Assembly (NCBI GenBank): GCA_030533445.1
Contig: CM060066.1
Location: 33,759,235-33,823,234, forward strand
Direction of reading: 5' to 3'
Source: Cyprinodon diabolis
Taxonomy: Eukaryota; Chordata; Actinopteri; Cyprinodontiformes; Cyprinodontidae
Length of the DNA stretch: 64,000 nt
The notes beneath the pieces were generated by a model that had not been told where the DNA came from, made no database searches, and saw only the letters and a list, made by a program, of their open reading frames with translations. Shown in pieces: positions 1 to 10,484 of the stretch. The position numbers were made by a program, and so were the translations under genes. The number at the start of each line of letters is the position of its first letter. Positions within the stretch are counted from its first letter, which is position 1.

Positions 1-515
1 ATGAACGTATCCACAACAATGGCAATCAAGATCAGCAACACCATAAGCTGGTTATCAACTCGGTAACTCAGTCCAGATTGAACTAATCATGAACCTGTAA
101 ATGCGCATGTATGAATGGGCAGGTTTAAGGTAGCTCTCCCTTCATGAGTACAGAAATTAGACCAATGTATTTCTCCTCTCAGGAACAAAAACGCATTTTA
201 CCGAAATACGAAGATGAAAAAGATAACAGTCTCAATGAAAATTTGGAACAAGGTGGCAGCGTGGCAATTGAACACAGACTACATTCCAATCATTGCTCTG
301 CATATTAAACTTTGAGCATCACCCAGACTTTGAATGGACTCTTAAACCCCTCTTCCCGGCTTATTTCTTAAATTTTGCTTCAGTAGTGTTTAGTGTTTTA
401 CTTAGTTATTAGATATAATGCTGTGTGATTGTGGTTAATAAAGGTACCATTGTATTTTTAACCCCTGGCCTTTTGTGTTCATTTTACAAAGTGAACGATT
501 TATCACCCAGGTTGC
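1..515. other. No gene seen
   Basis: AT-rich sequence without a convincing reading frame. An AATAAA lies near 438 but nothing upstream supports a transcript. Confidence 0.5.
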
Positions 516-684
516 ATTCACTCTTCCTTCAGTAGAATCCGAATGAACAGAGACACATGCTCCGGACCAGCCCTGGAGCTCACGGCTAGGTTCTGCTTCA
601 CTGTAGATTTTGAAATTCCCCTGGACATCTTCTTAGGTATGAAAAGTAGGACATGTCCAGGAAAAAGAGGACTTCTGGTTACCC
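516..684 (-). repeat. Dispersed fish repeat, partial
   Basis: Read on the minus strand this begins with a GTAGGGTAACCAGAAGTCC-like end followed by CCTGGACATGTCC and runs into a GC-richer body. I recognise this end as common in teleost genomes. An inverted CCTGGACAT / ATGTCCAGG pair sits inside. It directly abuts the next repeat. The family class is not known to me. Confidence 0.45.
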
Positions 685-688
685 TACG

Positions 689-987
689 ATATCAACAATG
701 TCGATGTTTCAGTGAGTGAGTGTTTGTTGCTATGACGCATCTTTTCTCAGCAGTTTTACTCATTGTAAACCAACCAATCTGCGCACAGCTCATCTAAATA
801 TTCATGAGCATACCATAAAAGGAAGAAAAACCTGTCGTTTCATTCTGGTGCTCTTTACCAGGCTTGCATTAAGGCTCATAGAACAGCAAATATGCCATTT
901 TCAGCCCAACCAATGTTACACTCCCTATTCAGAGACCTTAAGTACCAGCACCAAAAATCCTATATAATCATTCTATGACCCCCTTAA
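689..987 (+). repeat. TTAA-ended dispersed repeat, copy 1
   Basis: This stretch matches the reverse complement of 63144-63357, sharing blocks such as CAGTGAGTGAGTG, CCAACCAATC and TTCATGAG. Its right end reads GGGGGTCATAGAATG on the minus strand, next to TTAA (984-987). Copy 2 has the same kind of end. The TTAA suggests a piggyBac/Kolobok-type non-autonomous transposon. The other terminus is not clear in either copy. This copy holds roughly 80 bp that copy 2 lacks. Confidence 0.65.
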
Positions 988-2759
988 ATGATAATAATAA
1001 AACTACCTGAACAGCCTGACAAGTACACAAAATGACACTTCTTCACAGCAGTATGATATAGCTCTTTAAAATAAGGAAAACCCAACCTTTAAGCCTTTGC
1101 AATATCTCGGTATTATCATAATAAGCCTACCACTCAAGACACAGTCTTGAATTACAAAAATCAATACATAAAGATTCTGTTGATTGACTCAGTGGAAATG
1201 CTACTTGTCAGAAACACTTGAACCTATTTCTTTTCAGATGTTCTCCTTAAATGTGCAAAACAAATCCAAAAAAAACATATCCAAATCTGGCCAGTTGGGT
1301 CAGAAAAATCCAGCTCAGACTAGTGAGTTGTAATAACTGATCCAGTTCTCTCTACCTCAGAACAGCACAGTAAGGTAAATATGGTGGAATAAGATCCTGC
1401 TGACTGGTATTCAATGTTGTCTATGTAAAAACAGCTTTAATTTGAAAAAAAATTAAATATTTGATAAGTGCAAGCCACCAAAAAATACATTTGTTTTCAT
1501 TAGAAACTGAATTGTGGCAATTGTTTTATTTTTATTATGTTTTGTTTTTTAAATGTTTTATTGCATCTAATATGAAGATGTGTCTACTCAACTGTGCAGT
1601 AGGACAAAGCTACAGTAAGCACGAGCCATGAGCTAAGCAGCACCAGCCATGCTGCTGTGTTGTGTTTGGTCATGCTGCCCACCTGGCGTGCATCTGTGCA
1701 CGTTCTACATGACAACAGAGGGACCACGGTAGCTGCAGCGTGGATGAAAATAATCCGGAATGGTCCGGAACTGCACGCTGAAATCTGAACAAACTCTGCT
1801 CTTCCAGCTGTGCTTGTGCAGAACTGTGTCTTTGCATATGCTCAGCTCCGTTTCTGTGCTTTACACTCCACAATGATGGTTTGCTCTCAGCAATATGGCT
1901 TTTCCTGCCCTCGCTACTTAAGAAACTATATAAGGTTGATCATCCTCTGCCAAGCATAAAAAAATACTTTTGTCTAATTATCAAGATTTTATTTACACCA
2001 GCTCACAAGCGATGATGGAAAACTTTTAATTTCTACCAAAAGGAATCCCTAAATGATATCCAAAGCAAATATTAAATTGCATTCTGTTCATTTTTGGATA
2101 CAGACTTAGATGAAAAGGTACATAGATATTTGAATATTTATTTCTTACAGTTCTTATTTCTTTCTATTCAAATATGGTTTAAATGTTTCCTTGTATTGTC
2201 ATTGAAAGATTTTCTCTGTTTCCTTTTTAATATTTCATCATTTTAGTTAAAATATTCTAGAAATTTAGCTCCAGATTGCCACGGCATTATAAGGCAATTA
2301 AGTACGTTCTCTGTCTAATTTCTTTTATCAGATCCCTATGAATTTGAATCTACCGGTACCAGCACCGGTAACCAAAGGAACAAATTGTTAGAAAAAAAAA
2401 AGACAAAATCTTCAAAGTTGAAAGAAGAATGTTTTTGTTCTTTGCTTTTTGTGGAGTAGTGGAGTTTGATTGATCTGTGAATAATTCATAATCAGGAAGT
2501 GTTTGCTTTTGGATGGAAACCTTGTATGTCAAAACATTTCTTTATTGTAAATTTTGTTAGTTTGTCTGTCTACTATTTTAACCAATATGTTGTCTTGAAC
2601 TAGATCTGCTATCATCACAACTTTTGTGAGTGGCCATTGTGTAAAGTAGGGTATTAATTCATAAAAACATTTATTTGAATTCTAGTAATCAAAGTTTTAT
2701 GCCCAACGGTTATGATGTACTGCCGACAGCTTTTCATACCCAGCAATTGTAGCATCTAG
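988..2759. other. No recognised gene; one GC-richer patch
   Basis: Mostly AT-rich. A GC-richer patch at about 1590-1900 carries a 67-codon open frame on the minus strand (1670-1873) that resembles nothing I know and lacks clear splice sites. I see no RNA gene or repeat here. Confidence 0.4.
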
Positions 2760-2875
2760 AGTTTTAGTCGACTAAAACAGAACTAAAATATGACTAAAAC
2801 TAATAACAGTTTTTGTCCTGAAGATGAAAACAAAGACTAAATTTAATTTGGCAGTCAAAAACAACACTAAGAGGC
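2760..2875. repeat. Degenerate CTAAAA repeat with a perfect palindrome
   Basis: It opens with an 18-bp perfect palindrome, GTTTTAGTCGACTAAAAC (2761-2778), and continues as degenerate ACTAAAA units. Such TTAGTCGACTAA-centred arrays are frequent in fish genomes. Confidence 0.6.
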
Positions 2876-2954
2876 ACCACACCCACATACGTATGTAGAC
2901 ATAGTGAAGACAATTGGATGCAGTTCTGAATACGCTTTTTGTGAATGTATAACA

Positions 2955-3345
2955 AACAAACTAGGCTACATTCGAACTTCCTGTGAATGCCAAATAGGAT
3001 TTTTGCCCCTATGACACATATCTGACTTTTCGTGACAGTCAGAAAAGCCCAATTTTAAATTAAAAAAAGTAAGATTTGTGCCACTATATGCTACTAAATG
3101 ATAGATATCCTTGCAGTCTGAACACCAACGGCATATTTTACCTGACTTTGACAAACATTACTTCCGTAAACAGTGCTTTGTACACTGTCTTTTTGCGTAT
3201 ACGTTTCGCATTAGCGCTGTTAAACGCACAGACTGGGGTTTGATGGTGGCCGTACCTAAGTAGCTGTCTGAACTACCATGCAGAAAAAAAATCAGATTTC
3301 CTCAAAAACAATCAGAACTAAGTATCAAGACCTGCAGCATGAACA
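2955..3345. repeat. Probable MITE remnant, copy 1
   Basis: The right part, read in reverse, resembles 37366-37430: both run through a TTCAYG..GTAGG / CTTAAT-like segment into TTCTGATTTTT. The left part begins with CTACATTC. This suggests one dispersed non-autonomous element family in opposite orientations. Divergence is high and target duplications are not visible. Confidence 0.35.
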
Positions 3346-4315
3346 TAACTCTTGAATCAGATTGACTTCAACAACAGAAGAACATACCAGATCTCATAGT
3401 GTATTTACATGAAATCCGTTTTAACCTTCATGGCTATGTTCTTTACATAGACAAACTGTGCTACCACATTTAAAAATCTAATTTGTTTTGATCATGATTT
3501 TTCCTAAAGTTTTCTGTTGTGTGTTGAGATTGAAGAGAAAAGGAGGGAAACTTTTTTTTTAGCTAAGTGCAGTATTTTTGTAAAATATGCCCTAGAAATC
3601 CAGCATTCCCTCAATAGTGAAAAAAAAGTACATCTACTCAAACAATATTTGGAGTAGAGAGCATGTGTTAGAGTGTGTGTTCTGCGTAAAGTTGCAAGTT
3701 CCAGGTGATAGATGAGTATAATCTCTGCTGTTGAAACAGGAACGCTTGAATCAGACAAAGATTAATACGGCTGTTGTCTGGCTGAAGTGGCTTGTTAAAA
3801 CAGTTGCCAAATTCAGCTTACCCTTGGTAGGAGCACTCTCCAGAAAATCCCTCTTATAAACTCCCACTTTGATGATTGGGCAGAGTTTGTGTACTTGTCT
3901 AGCATGTACAGGGTTGCTATTTTTAATCGGTGGTAAAAGCAAATAAATGATCTTAACAGCAAGCCCACAAAGCAATGATTCAGCTAAGTAAAACTACCTT
4001 TTCTAACCTGTAGTTATATATCTTGGATTACTTTATGAGGCCGGTGCAAAATGTACAGTACATGTTGAATGACTTGAGTAAGCTAGCTTCTTTTGTTTTA
4101 CTGCCTGACTGTGTTTGTAAATAAGGGTTGCTGGGGTAACAATGCCTGACTGACCATGCATTTGGTTTCTCTGTCAAATTAGTGTTACTTCATTGGCATG
4201 CATTTTTTTTAATCCATTTTTAAACGATAAGTTCCACTCAGATAAAGGGCATCTATAAACAGCAAATAAACTGTCATATTGTAATTCTGGAACTATATTT
4301 ACAGTTGCTCCCAAT
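3346..4315. other. No gene seen
   Basis: AT-rich sequence; the short open frames in it show no recognisable motif. Confidence 0.5.
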
Positions 4316-4316
4316 G

Positions 4317-4483
4317 GAAGACCAACTTTGCCATATTTAAAAATAAATACAGAAATAAATAAATGCACAATAAATAAATAACCATACAATTAATTGCCCC
4401 CCAAAATACAATAAACAAATTAATGTAGGTAGAAATGTATTTATTTCTGTATTTATTTTTAAATATGGCAGAGTTGGTCCGCC
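4317..4483. repeat. MITE with ~45-bp inverted arms
   Basis: Arms 4317-4361 and 4438-4483 are inverted copies sharing CCAACT(T/C)TGCCATATTT and AAAAATAAATACAGAAATAA, with few mismatches. The spacer is about 76 bp. The whole could fold into one long hairpin, typical of a miniature inverted-repeat transposable element. No target duplication is obvious. Confidence 0.75.
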
Positions 4484-4818
4484 ATAGCTGTCTGTCTGAA
4501 AGGTAAAAGTTTGTTCCATTTCCATATTTTGCAGCCTCTAACAGTCTTTTTCTTTTAACTCAGCAATACGTTTAGCTCTATCTAAGTTCCCTGCCCTCAT
4601 TAAAACAAAGCATTACCACAGCATGAAAGTGGCATCACCCTGTTTCACTGTAGGGATGGTTTGCTTTTGTAGATGTGGTGCATTAGTTTTACACTACAGA
4701 ATGTTTTTGGATTAAGGCTGAAAACTTTTCTGTCTGTCTGTATTAAAATAACACTTTTTTCCTAATTTTTCCCAACTTTGTCCCTTACAGTATATATACA
4801 CTTTTCCATCTGGAAGCT
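4484..4818. other. No gene seen
   Basis: AT-rich sequence between two mobile elements; nothing recognised. Confidence 0.5.
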
Positions 4819-5315
4819 CTAGATCTATAGCCTCGTGAGACCATCCTGATCTTGCTAGTTTTCAAGATTTCACTCGCAGATCAGTCTGGAGACTCTCCGT
4901 TGAAGAAAATTTGGAGCCGTTCACCAAACGAACGTCCAATCAGCGTTGGCTTTGAGGCGGGTTGAGGTGTGACGCAATGAGAAGCACGACAGTTCAGTCT
5001 AAAGAACATGGCGGCTTCAGCCGATGAAACTAGCGTTAGCGTGGCTATCGAGCAAGTTTTATCGGAATTACAGAGTATTTCTTCACTGAAAGAAGAGCAA
5101 AACACTGCTCTGGGGGCTTTTCTCAGAGGAAAATATGTTTTTGCTCTTCTTCGGCAAGAGTAGCCTGGCTGTTAGTACGTCATATGCTTCGTTGATCTGA
5201 TTGGTTTATTTGGCCCGTCTATCACCAACATAGGCCAATCCGCTAACCAGTATTTTCGGTTTCCAGATGGATATGCGGAGCAAATCCATCTGGCGGAGTC
5301 AGGTTACTAGATCTA
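4819..5315 (+). mobile_element. 479-bp DNA transposon-like element carrying a helicase gene start
   Basis: A perfect 9-bp direct repeat, CTAGATCTA, flanks the unit (4819-4827 and 5307-5315), leaving a 479-bp element at 4828-5306. Its ends begin TAGCCT on the left and, read inward from the right, TAACCT, so terminal inverted repeats are short and imperfect. The body is GC-richer than the surroundings and contains CCAATCAG in both halves in opposite orientation. A 9-bp duplication fits Mutator-like elements and is also near the Merlin range, but no transposase is present, so the superfamily is open. It carries the first part of a RecQ-like helicase frame. Confidence 0.7.
5008..5163 (+). pseudogene. 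RecQ-like helicase, N-terminal fragment inside the element
   Basis: A 51-codon frame starts at ATG 5008 and ends at TAG 5161-5163. It reads MAASADE... through SSLKEEQNTALGAFLRGK to VFALL. This matches the run-up to the ATP-binding loop of RecQ-family DNA helicases, where LKxEQxxAL..FLxGKDVFxLL is followed by the Walker A motif PTGFGKS. Here the frame breaks just after VFALL. Nucleotides 5150-5161 still encode FGKS in another frame, so a deletion of about ten bases inside the Walker A codons is the simplest explanation. All catalytic domains are missing, so it cannot be active. It appears to be a captured gene start, not a resident gene. Confidence 0.65.
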
Positions 5316-5532
5316 ATCTCTTGCAAAAAAGTTTAAGTTGAGTGGTTATATTTTATTTTATTTTGGAAATCTTGGAAACAAAGTATTTGAAACACATTGC
5401 ATCACATACATCAAAATATGGATGTCTATCAATTTTCTGAGCTTCAATGAAAACACAGGGAAATTTACCCTTCTAGTCAGTGAAAGCTTGGTCTAATCCT
5501 GGATATTGCTTTCAGGTTCTTTAAAGTCGTAC

Positions 5533-6126
5533 GGAAATGGCTGTTCCGACTGTTGCAATTCTGAATTCTCCCGAGTAGTGCACAACATTACACGAGTGAA
5601 TGTTAGGTTTATTCTTTTATACATCATGTGCATTGTTATTTTGTTAGCCAGATTAGACAGAATAGAAGGCCTTCCATCACATTGTGGATGTCACGGTGTG
5701 TACGGAGGTCATCTAATCGAGCCAGCCTTCGTGTCTTTAAGAGTACACAGGATATGGGCACATCTTGGAGCCGGTCTGATAGGTGAGCTATCTGTAACCC
5801 TTAAGCATAGAAGCAAGCTGCATGAAGTTCAAGACATGGATGGCGTGTCAGTTTCTGATACGGACAGCTAAGCATCCACATGATGCAACACAGACTCAGA
5901 AGGTATAAGAAGCAGGAGATGACGTTGTTCGAGGCTCAAACTTTGCCGGACGCTTGCGGACTTGATTTTTGAGACCTCAGCTGTGCAAGCTCTAAGCATT
6001 TTTCTCTGTCCTGTAACGACCTGATCTGGAATAAACTCTGGTATTTTTTACTCCTGCTTTATAGTCCTTTTTATATGGTTTTACCCAGTTTGAGTTAAGA
6101 GTAGCAAATAACTTGCTCCCAGGAAA
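5533..6126 (+). mobile_element. Solo LTR of an endogenous retrovirus-like element
   Basis: GGAAA occurs at 5533-5537 and 6122-6126, flanking a 584-bp unit (5538-6121) that begins TGG and ends CCA. A TATA box (TATAAG, 5904-5909) and a polyadenylation signal (AATAAA, 6030-6035) lie in the order expected for U3-R-U5. No internal genes follow on either side, so this is a solo LTR left by recombination. An open frame of about 120 codons runs through U3 from before the LTR boundary; it contains a hydrophobic stretch but matches nothing I know and is probably chance. Confidence 0.7.
5904..5909 (+). promoter_or_regulatory. TATA box of the solo LTR
   Basis: TATAAG, 366 bp from the LTR start and about 125 bp before AATAAA, as in a retroviral U3/R layout. 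Confidence 0.55.
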
Positions 6127-6229
6127 AGAAGCGGTGAGGAGGCCCCTCGGGCGCTATAGCCTTTGTCAGAACCAAAGGGGACAAATCCTCCTCATTTTAA
6201 CATGAATAAAGTGGATGTGATTGGTTGTT

Positions 6230-6608
6230 TTTCAAGAGAGCGGGGTTTTTGTGGCAGAAGGTTTGCAAGCAAGTTTGATTTTGGTCGGTGTCTCGGAAGC
6301 ATCTTGCTAACCAGCTTGCCACTTAGTGCTAGTAGGTTCCCAATGGGAAATTACATTGGGACCAAGTAGCACAAAATTAGTGACTTAGAAATGACACCGT
6401 CAAGGAATGCTATGGACAGTGGAAACATGCAAGAGGAGGAGAGATTTGTGTTGGAAGTCGTGGATGAGTTCCTTCATTTGGTGTAGAAGGCTTACAGCCA
6501 TACACGTTTGATCCCTTGCCCCACAACGCTGCCAGTTCTTTTAGCTCTACGCCTGCTGAAGACACAGACATCCATCCCCGTGAACACTGGGATGTAACTC
6601 AATGGTAA
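6230..6608 (+). pseudogene. Broken exon of a fish repeat-associated zinc-binding (P2X7 tail-like) gene
   Basis: From 6412 a frame starts MDSGNMQEEER..., then after a one-base shift continues GVEGLQPYTFDPLP...EHWDVTQW. It ends at CAATG|GTAAAG, a plausible splice donor near 6602. The GLQPYTFDP...WDVTQW pattern resembles multicopy fish genes whose next exon carries a Cys-rich WCxCxxC module like the P2X7 C-terminal ballast. That next exon is not found here. The frameshift and the missing downstream part argue for a dead copy. Family assignment is from memory of the motif only. Confidence 0.4.
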
Positions 6609-8808
6609 AGTAAATGATTCTTATTTCAAACATTGCATATTTTAGCTGCGACATATGAATCAAGATGCTATGACTGAAAAAAAATGACAATATGACAGAT
6701 GACCATTGATTTATGATTGGCCAAATTTAGGTCTACAGGCTAAAGTATAACTAACTGGCCTGCATATAATAACAAAAAAAAAAAAACACACAGATTTTGA
6801 GACAGAACTTTTTTTTTTAAATAGAAATTTTCAAAATTTTAGGACAATGTTCACATGAAGCTTCATGAAATGTGTGGTTCTTTGAAGCAATTCGCCCTAA
6901 CAGCTCTATGCTTCATGAGGCTTCATCTCACCATCACTAGATTTGAGCTGAAGCAAAATCTGAGAGCTCATCTGGGGTTCCTTAGAGCAAAAAAAAGAGA
7001 AAAAAACAAGTGGGTTTCTTCGCGCAAAGACGAACAAGAAGCAGGTCAAAGCTCAGAGGACTTGGTATTACTACCAGGGTTAATAATCAGGCACCCAAGA
7101 CAGTCATTCTGTTCTCTCGATGGGCTGTGAAGCCTGCAGATTCTCTTGGGTCAACAGGGAATTGGTCGATCAACCAGTGGAGCTTATCGGCCTAATTTTC
7201 CAGTGGGAATATACCTCATCACTTAATCATCCTGGGCTGTTATCTCAGGACACCTTCCAACTGTATTTACTGAGCCACTCAATTTTTACACTCCATGCCC
7301 ACTGCTTTATTTATCATATTATTTATTTATTTGAGAGTTTAAATTAGATTTAAAACTAGGTATAGCAACAGAAAGGGTGATATCTTTCTCAGGAATAAAC
7401 CTATGACTGGTTTTATATTTTACAACTGAGCAAAATCAAATGTTATTCTGTTGTGGGTGTAATGGTTTAACCATTATTTTCAAATGATGTTGAAGAGCTG
7501 TTAATTACCTACTTTTTATGATGTCAAACATTTCAGCAAGCTGTTATGTACTGTACTTCTCTGTATTGCATTCATAATGCACCTCAAACTATGTTTTCCT
7601 GCATTAATTTCATTCTAGCCCACAAACTCATCTATTTATTCATTAGCACTCATTCTTCCATACATTTCATCTTCTTTGTTATTTTTTACAGTTTAAGTTG
7701 CCATGCACAGTAAAAGAACTGAGGCTAGAAGACTTGGACACCTATTAAGAAAAAAAAAAGAATTAACTTGAATCTATGAGTCAGGCATTTTAACATTGCA
7801 GGTTTTCCTGGAACATTTCTTTTCAGTAATTATACCTTGTTCTGCATTCAGCCAAAGCTTTTAACATTTTATCTGAACAAAAAAAGAACAAAACAAACAA
7901 ACCCTGAAACACTCAGAAATAAATTAGATATGGACTTTTCTGAATCAGACGTTTTTTAGCTCTTCACTCATACGAAGGTGCATTATTCACAGGACTTAAG
8001 AGGTTCTAATATTGGGGTCACAACCTGTAATAAGGCTGTGAAGGTCAGATTTTGGGATGTTGAAATGCATGAAACCCCAGTTTTTATTGCTAATGTCTTC
8101 CATTGTCAGCACAGATGAACAAATAATTGGAATAATTACTATGTTCAAGTGTTTAAGATATTTTTAGGCACTAGTGGCTTTTAATAGTTTTTATTTAAAT
8201 GGGAAAATGGATTTGCAGAAAAGAATGGAAGAAAGTTCACATACCGACATAAGAGTGCTACCAGTTAGATATGTGGATGATTTCTCCATGCTTGCAACAA
8301 AACTAGCAGCAGTGATGGAGTTTGGAGATGCAATCCATTTCTTAAATCATCTTTGTGCTTCTCTAATATATCCAGAAGTTCTAAAATTGCACTTTTTGTT
8401 TTACTTCCAACTTTGTGCTCGGCTGCAAATTTAGCAGGCCCTCCTGGAAATGCCTTTCCAGGGGTTGCAAACCCCTGCCTAATAGCCTTCCTACTAACAG
8501 TGGTATTTAATTACATTTTCCTATTATATAAGTATTACTATTTATTTGTTCAATACAAGAAAAGCAAAATAAAGAATATTGTAGCAAACCCTCGCCATAA
8601 CATAAAAGTAAAGTGCTTAACGAAAGTGACTTTAGTGGAAATGTGCATGCAATACAACCAATGCAAACCAATGCAAAAAAAATAACCTGTATGTAGCAAA
8701 TCACAGTGACAGATAAAACAATTTAAAAGACATAAAAATGTATATGAACAAGATTACTTGCATTGAATATAATTTAAAGAAGTTATTTTTTTATCTCTGA
8801 CATTAACC
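6609..8808. other. No gene seen
   Basis: AT-rich; several poly-A runs (for example 6774-6786). Open frames of 60-110 codons here lack domains, splice context or codon bias. Nothing recognised up to the possible piggyBac end at 8809. Confidence 0.45.
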
Positions 8809-9224
8809 TTAACCCTTTAAGACCCAAATATAGAAAAACCTAAAATATATATATATATTTTACCTTTCAGATGTTGTTGTAGAAGGTCTTTTATGCAGAA
8901 ATTAAAGAGTTAAAAACAATAAATAAATTTTCATGTACGTTTTTAGAAAAATGTTGTAATATTTCAACATTGGGCTTAGCTGGGAGCAGAATATCTGTAT
9001 TTGTACTCACATTGTCTGAACAATAATTCAGAACAACAAAAAGTTCATTTGCAGGTTTGATTGCTTACTTAGCCCCATATAGGTATATAACATTAATAAT
9101 AATCACACATTAGTCATATTTTTTATGAAGTCATTTATTAAAAAAATATATCAAACAAGTTAAAACTCTTGCTTTTTCTAGTAACTTCTCCATTCCTTTT
9201 TTTTCTTTTCAGGACTGACTTTCA

Positions 9225-9731
9225 TTTGTTGTTAAAGTCCCAAAAACAGTTCTTGTCCTCTGAAAAGAAAAGGCGATACATGCATACATCCAATGGGAAG
9301 TGTGCACATCTCTTGGACGGTCTCTTCTGAGCATTCAGAGGGCTTCCTGATGTCACTGCATGTGTTGCTGGGCTCCCTTTGCCTGGAGATGGCCATCCTC
9401 TCTTTGGAGTTTAAAGTGTTGTGTTTACCAGGATAAGAGAGGATCCTGTCTCCTGTTCAATGTCTCTTTGCTAGACATCTTGAGAGCTTTGTAGTCCTAA
9501 TTGTAGAGGAGCCAGACATTGACCATGGCGAGAATGATGGTGTGCCAGAAGATTTACATGTACCAGCGACAGGATTTGATGGGGAACTTGTATTTGGCTG
9601 TAAATGAGCCCATGTACTTGATGTAAGGCCTCTCAACTTCAATGTAGGTTCTGTTGGCTTTGTCCCAACGTTGAATCTTCTGCACAGGTTCAGGTCCAGC
9701 AAAGGATGACAGAAGTGTGACGGCCCTGTTG
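9225..9731 (-). pseudogene. piggyBac transposase, C-terminal part
   Basis: The frame continues the N-terminal half across the insertion: NRAVTLLSSFAGPEP, then a RWD...Y.EVERPYI block, then KSCRWYM and a FWHTIILAMVNVWLLYN helix-like stretch. This is the standard order at the end of piggyBac transposases. A lysine-rich tail with CAHFPLD follows, where the family has a Cys-rich zinc module. Stop codons follow RWYM and LLYN. The segment normally holding the third catalytic aspartate (MGGVDxxD) is missing: the sequence jumps from YMGS to FTAKY. The enzyme is therefore dead independently of the insertion. Confidence 0.9.
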
Positions 9732-9931
9732 TCACACTGCATGAAAAGTGAGATTTTCGTCCCTGTAAACTCCCGCAGATCTCCCTGATTTTCGTCAGTT
9801 TCCGACAATTTGCAACCCGCGCTTGTCGCCGTTTGTCAGTGCCACAAATTGTCGGAAACGGACTCTGACGTATGTGGAGAGCGATCAGCTGTACTAATGG
9901 CCCTAATTAGCATATGAATGCAGCAAACCCG

Positions 9932-10114
9932 CGCGGCTGGCCAGGTCTGGCTTGAATAACCTACTCAGTATTGGCTGAAACCCCTATTCTCAAACAAGTA
10001 AAATCGCTCGTGATTGGCAGCAAAACCACACGTGGCCACGCCAGGCTTTAATTTCCTTACTGAGTATTGGATGTAACCACTTCTTTTTAAACAAGTAAAA
10101 TCGCTCGTGATTGG
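9932..10114. repeat. Two tandem ~90-bp units
   Basis: Units at about 9932-10017 and 10029-10114 share AAACAAGTAAAATCGCTCG followed by TGATTGG, GAGTATTGG/CAGTATTGG and a GGCCA..CCAGG..T block. They sit in the subterminal part of the CACTG-ended element. Confidence 0.75.
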
Positions 10115-10119
10115 TTGGC

Positions 10120-10167
10120 ATATATATATATATATATATATTTACATAAATATATATGTAAATATAA

Positions 10168-10256
<89 letters not shown>

Positions 10257-10310
10257 TATATTTATTTATTCATATATTTTTTCATTCATATATTTATTTA
10301 TTCATATGCT
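10120..10310. repeat. (TA)n microsatellite and AT-rich satellite
   Basis: Nearly pure TA dinucleotides with interspersed TTTA/TAAA units. Confidence 0.95.
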
Positions 10311-10484
10311 GTGTATTTATGTTATCCTACACTACTACACAATTATTAGGCTACCATCAAGGACATGAATGAATTTATACAGGAAATGAACATTTGCCAG
10401 GAAGCTGTTTATGCAAAGAAAGAGCTTTATTAAAACAAACACATCTATATACAACGCAAGGATCTGCCCACACATGCGTATCCA

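Noticed and set aside
4174..4525. Two overlapping minus-strand frames with similar peptides
   Set aside because: Both come from the inverted arms of the 4317-4483 MITE.
5506..5871. 121-codon open frame with a hydrophobic segment
   Set aside because: It starts with TTG outside the solo LTR, crosses its boundary and lies in U3; no homologue recognised.
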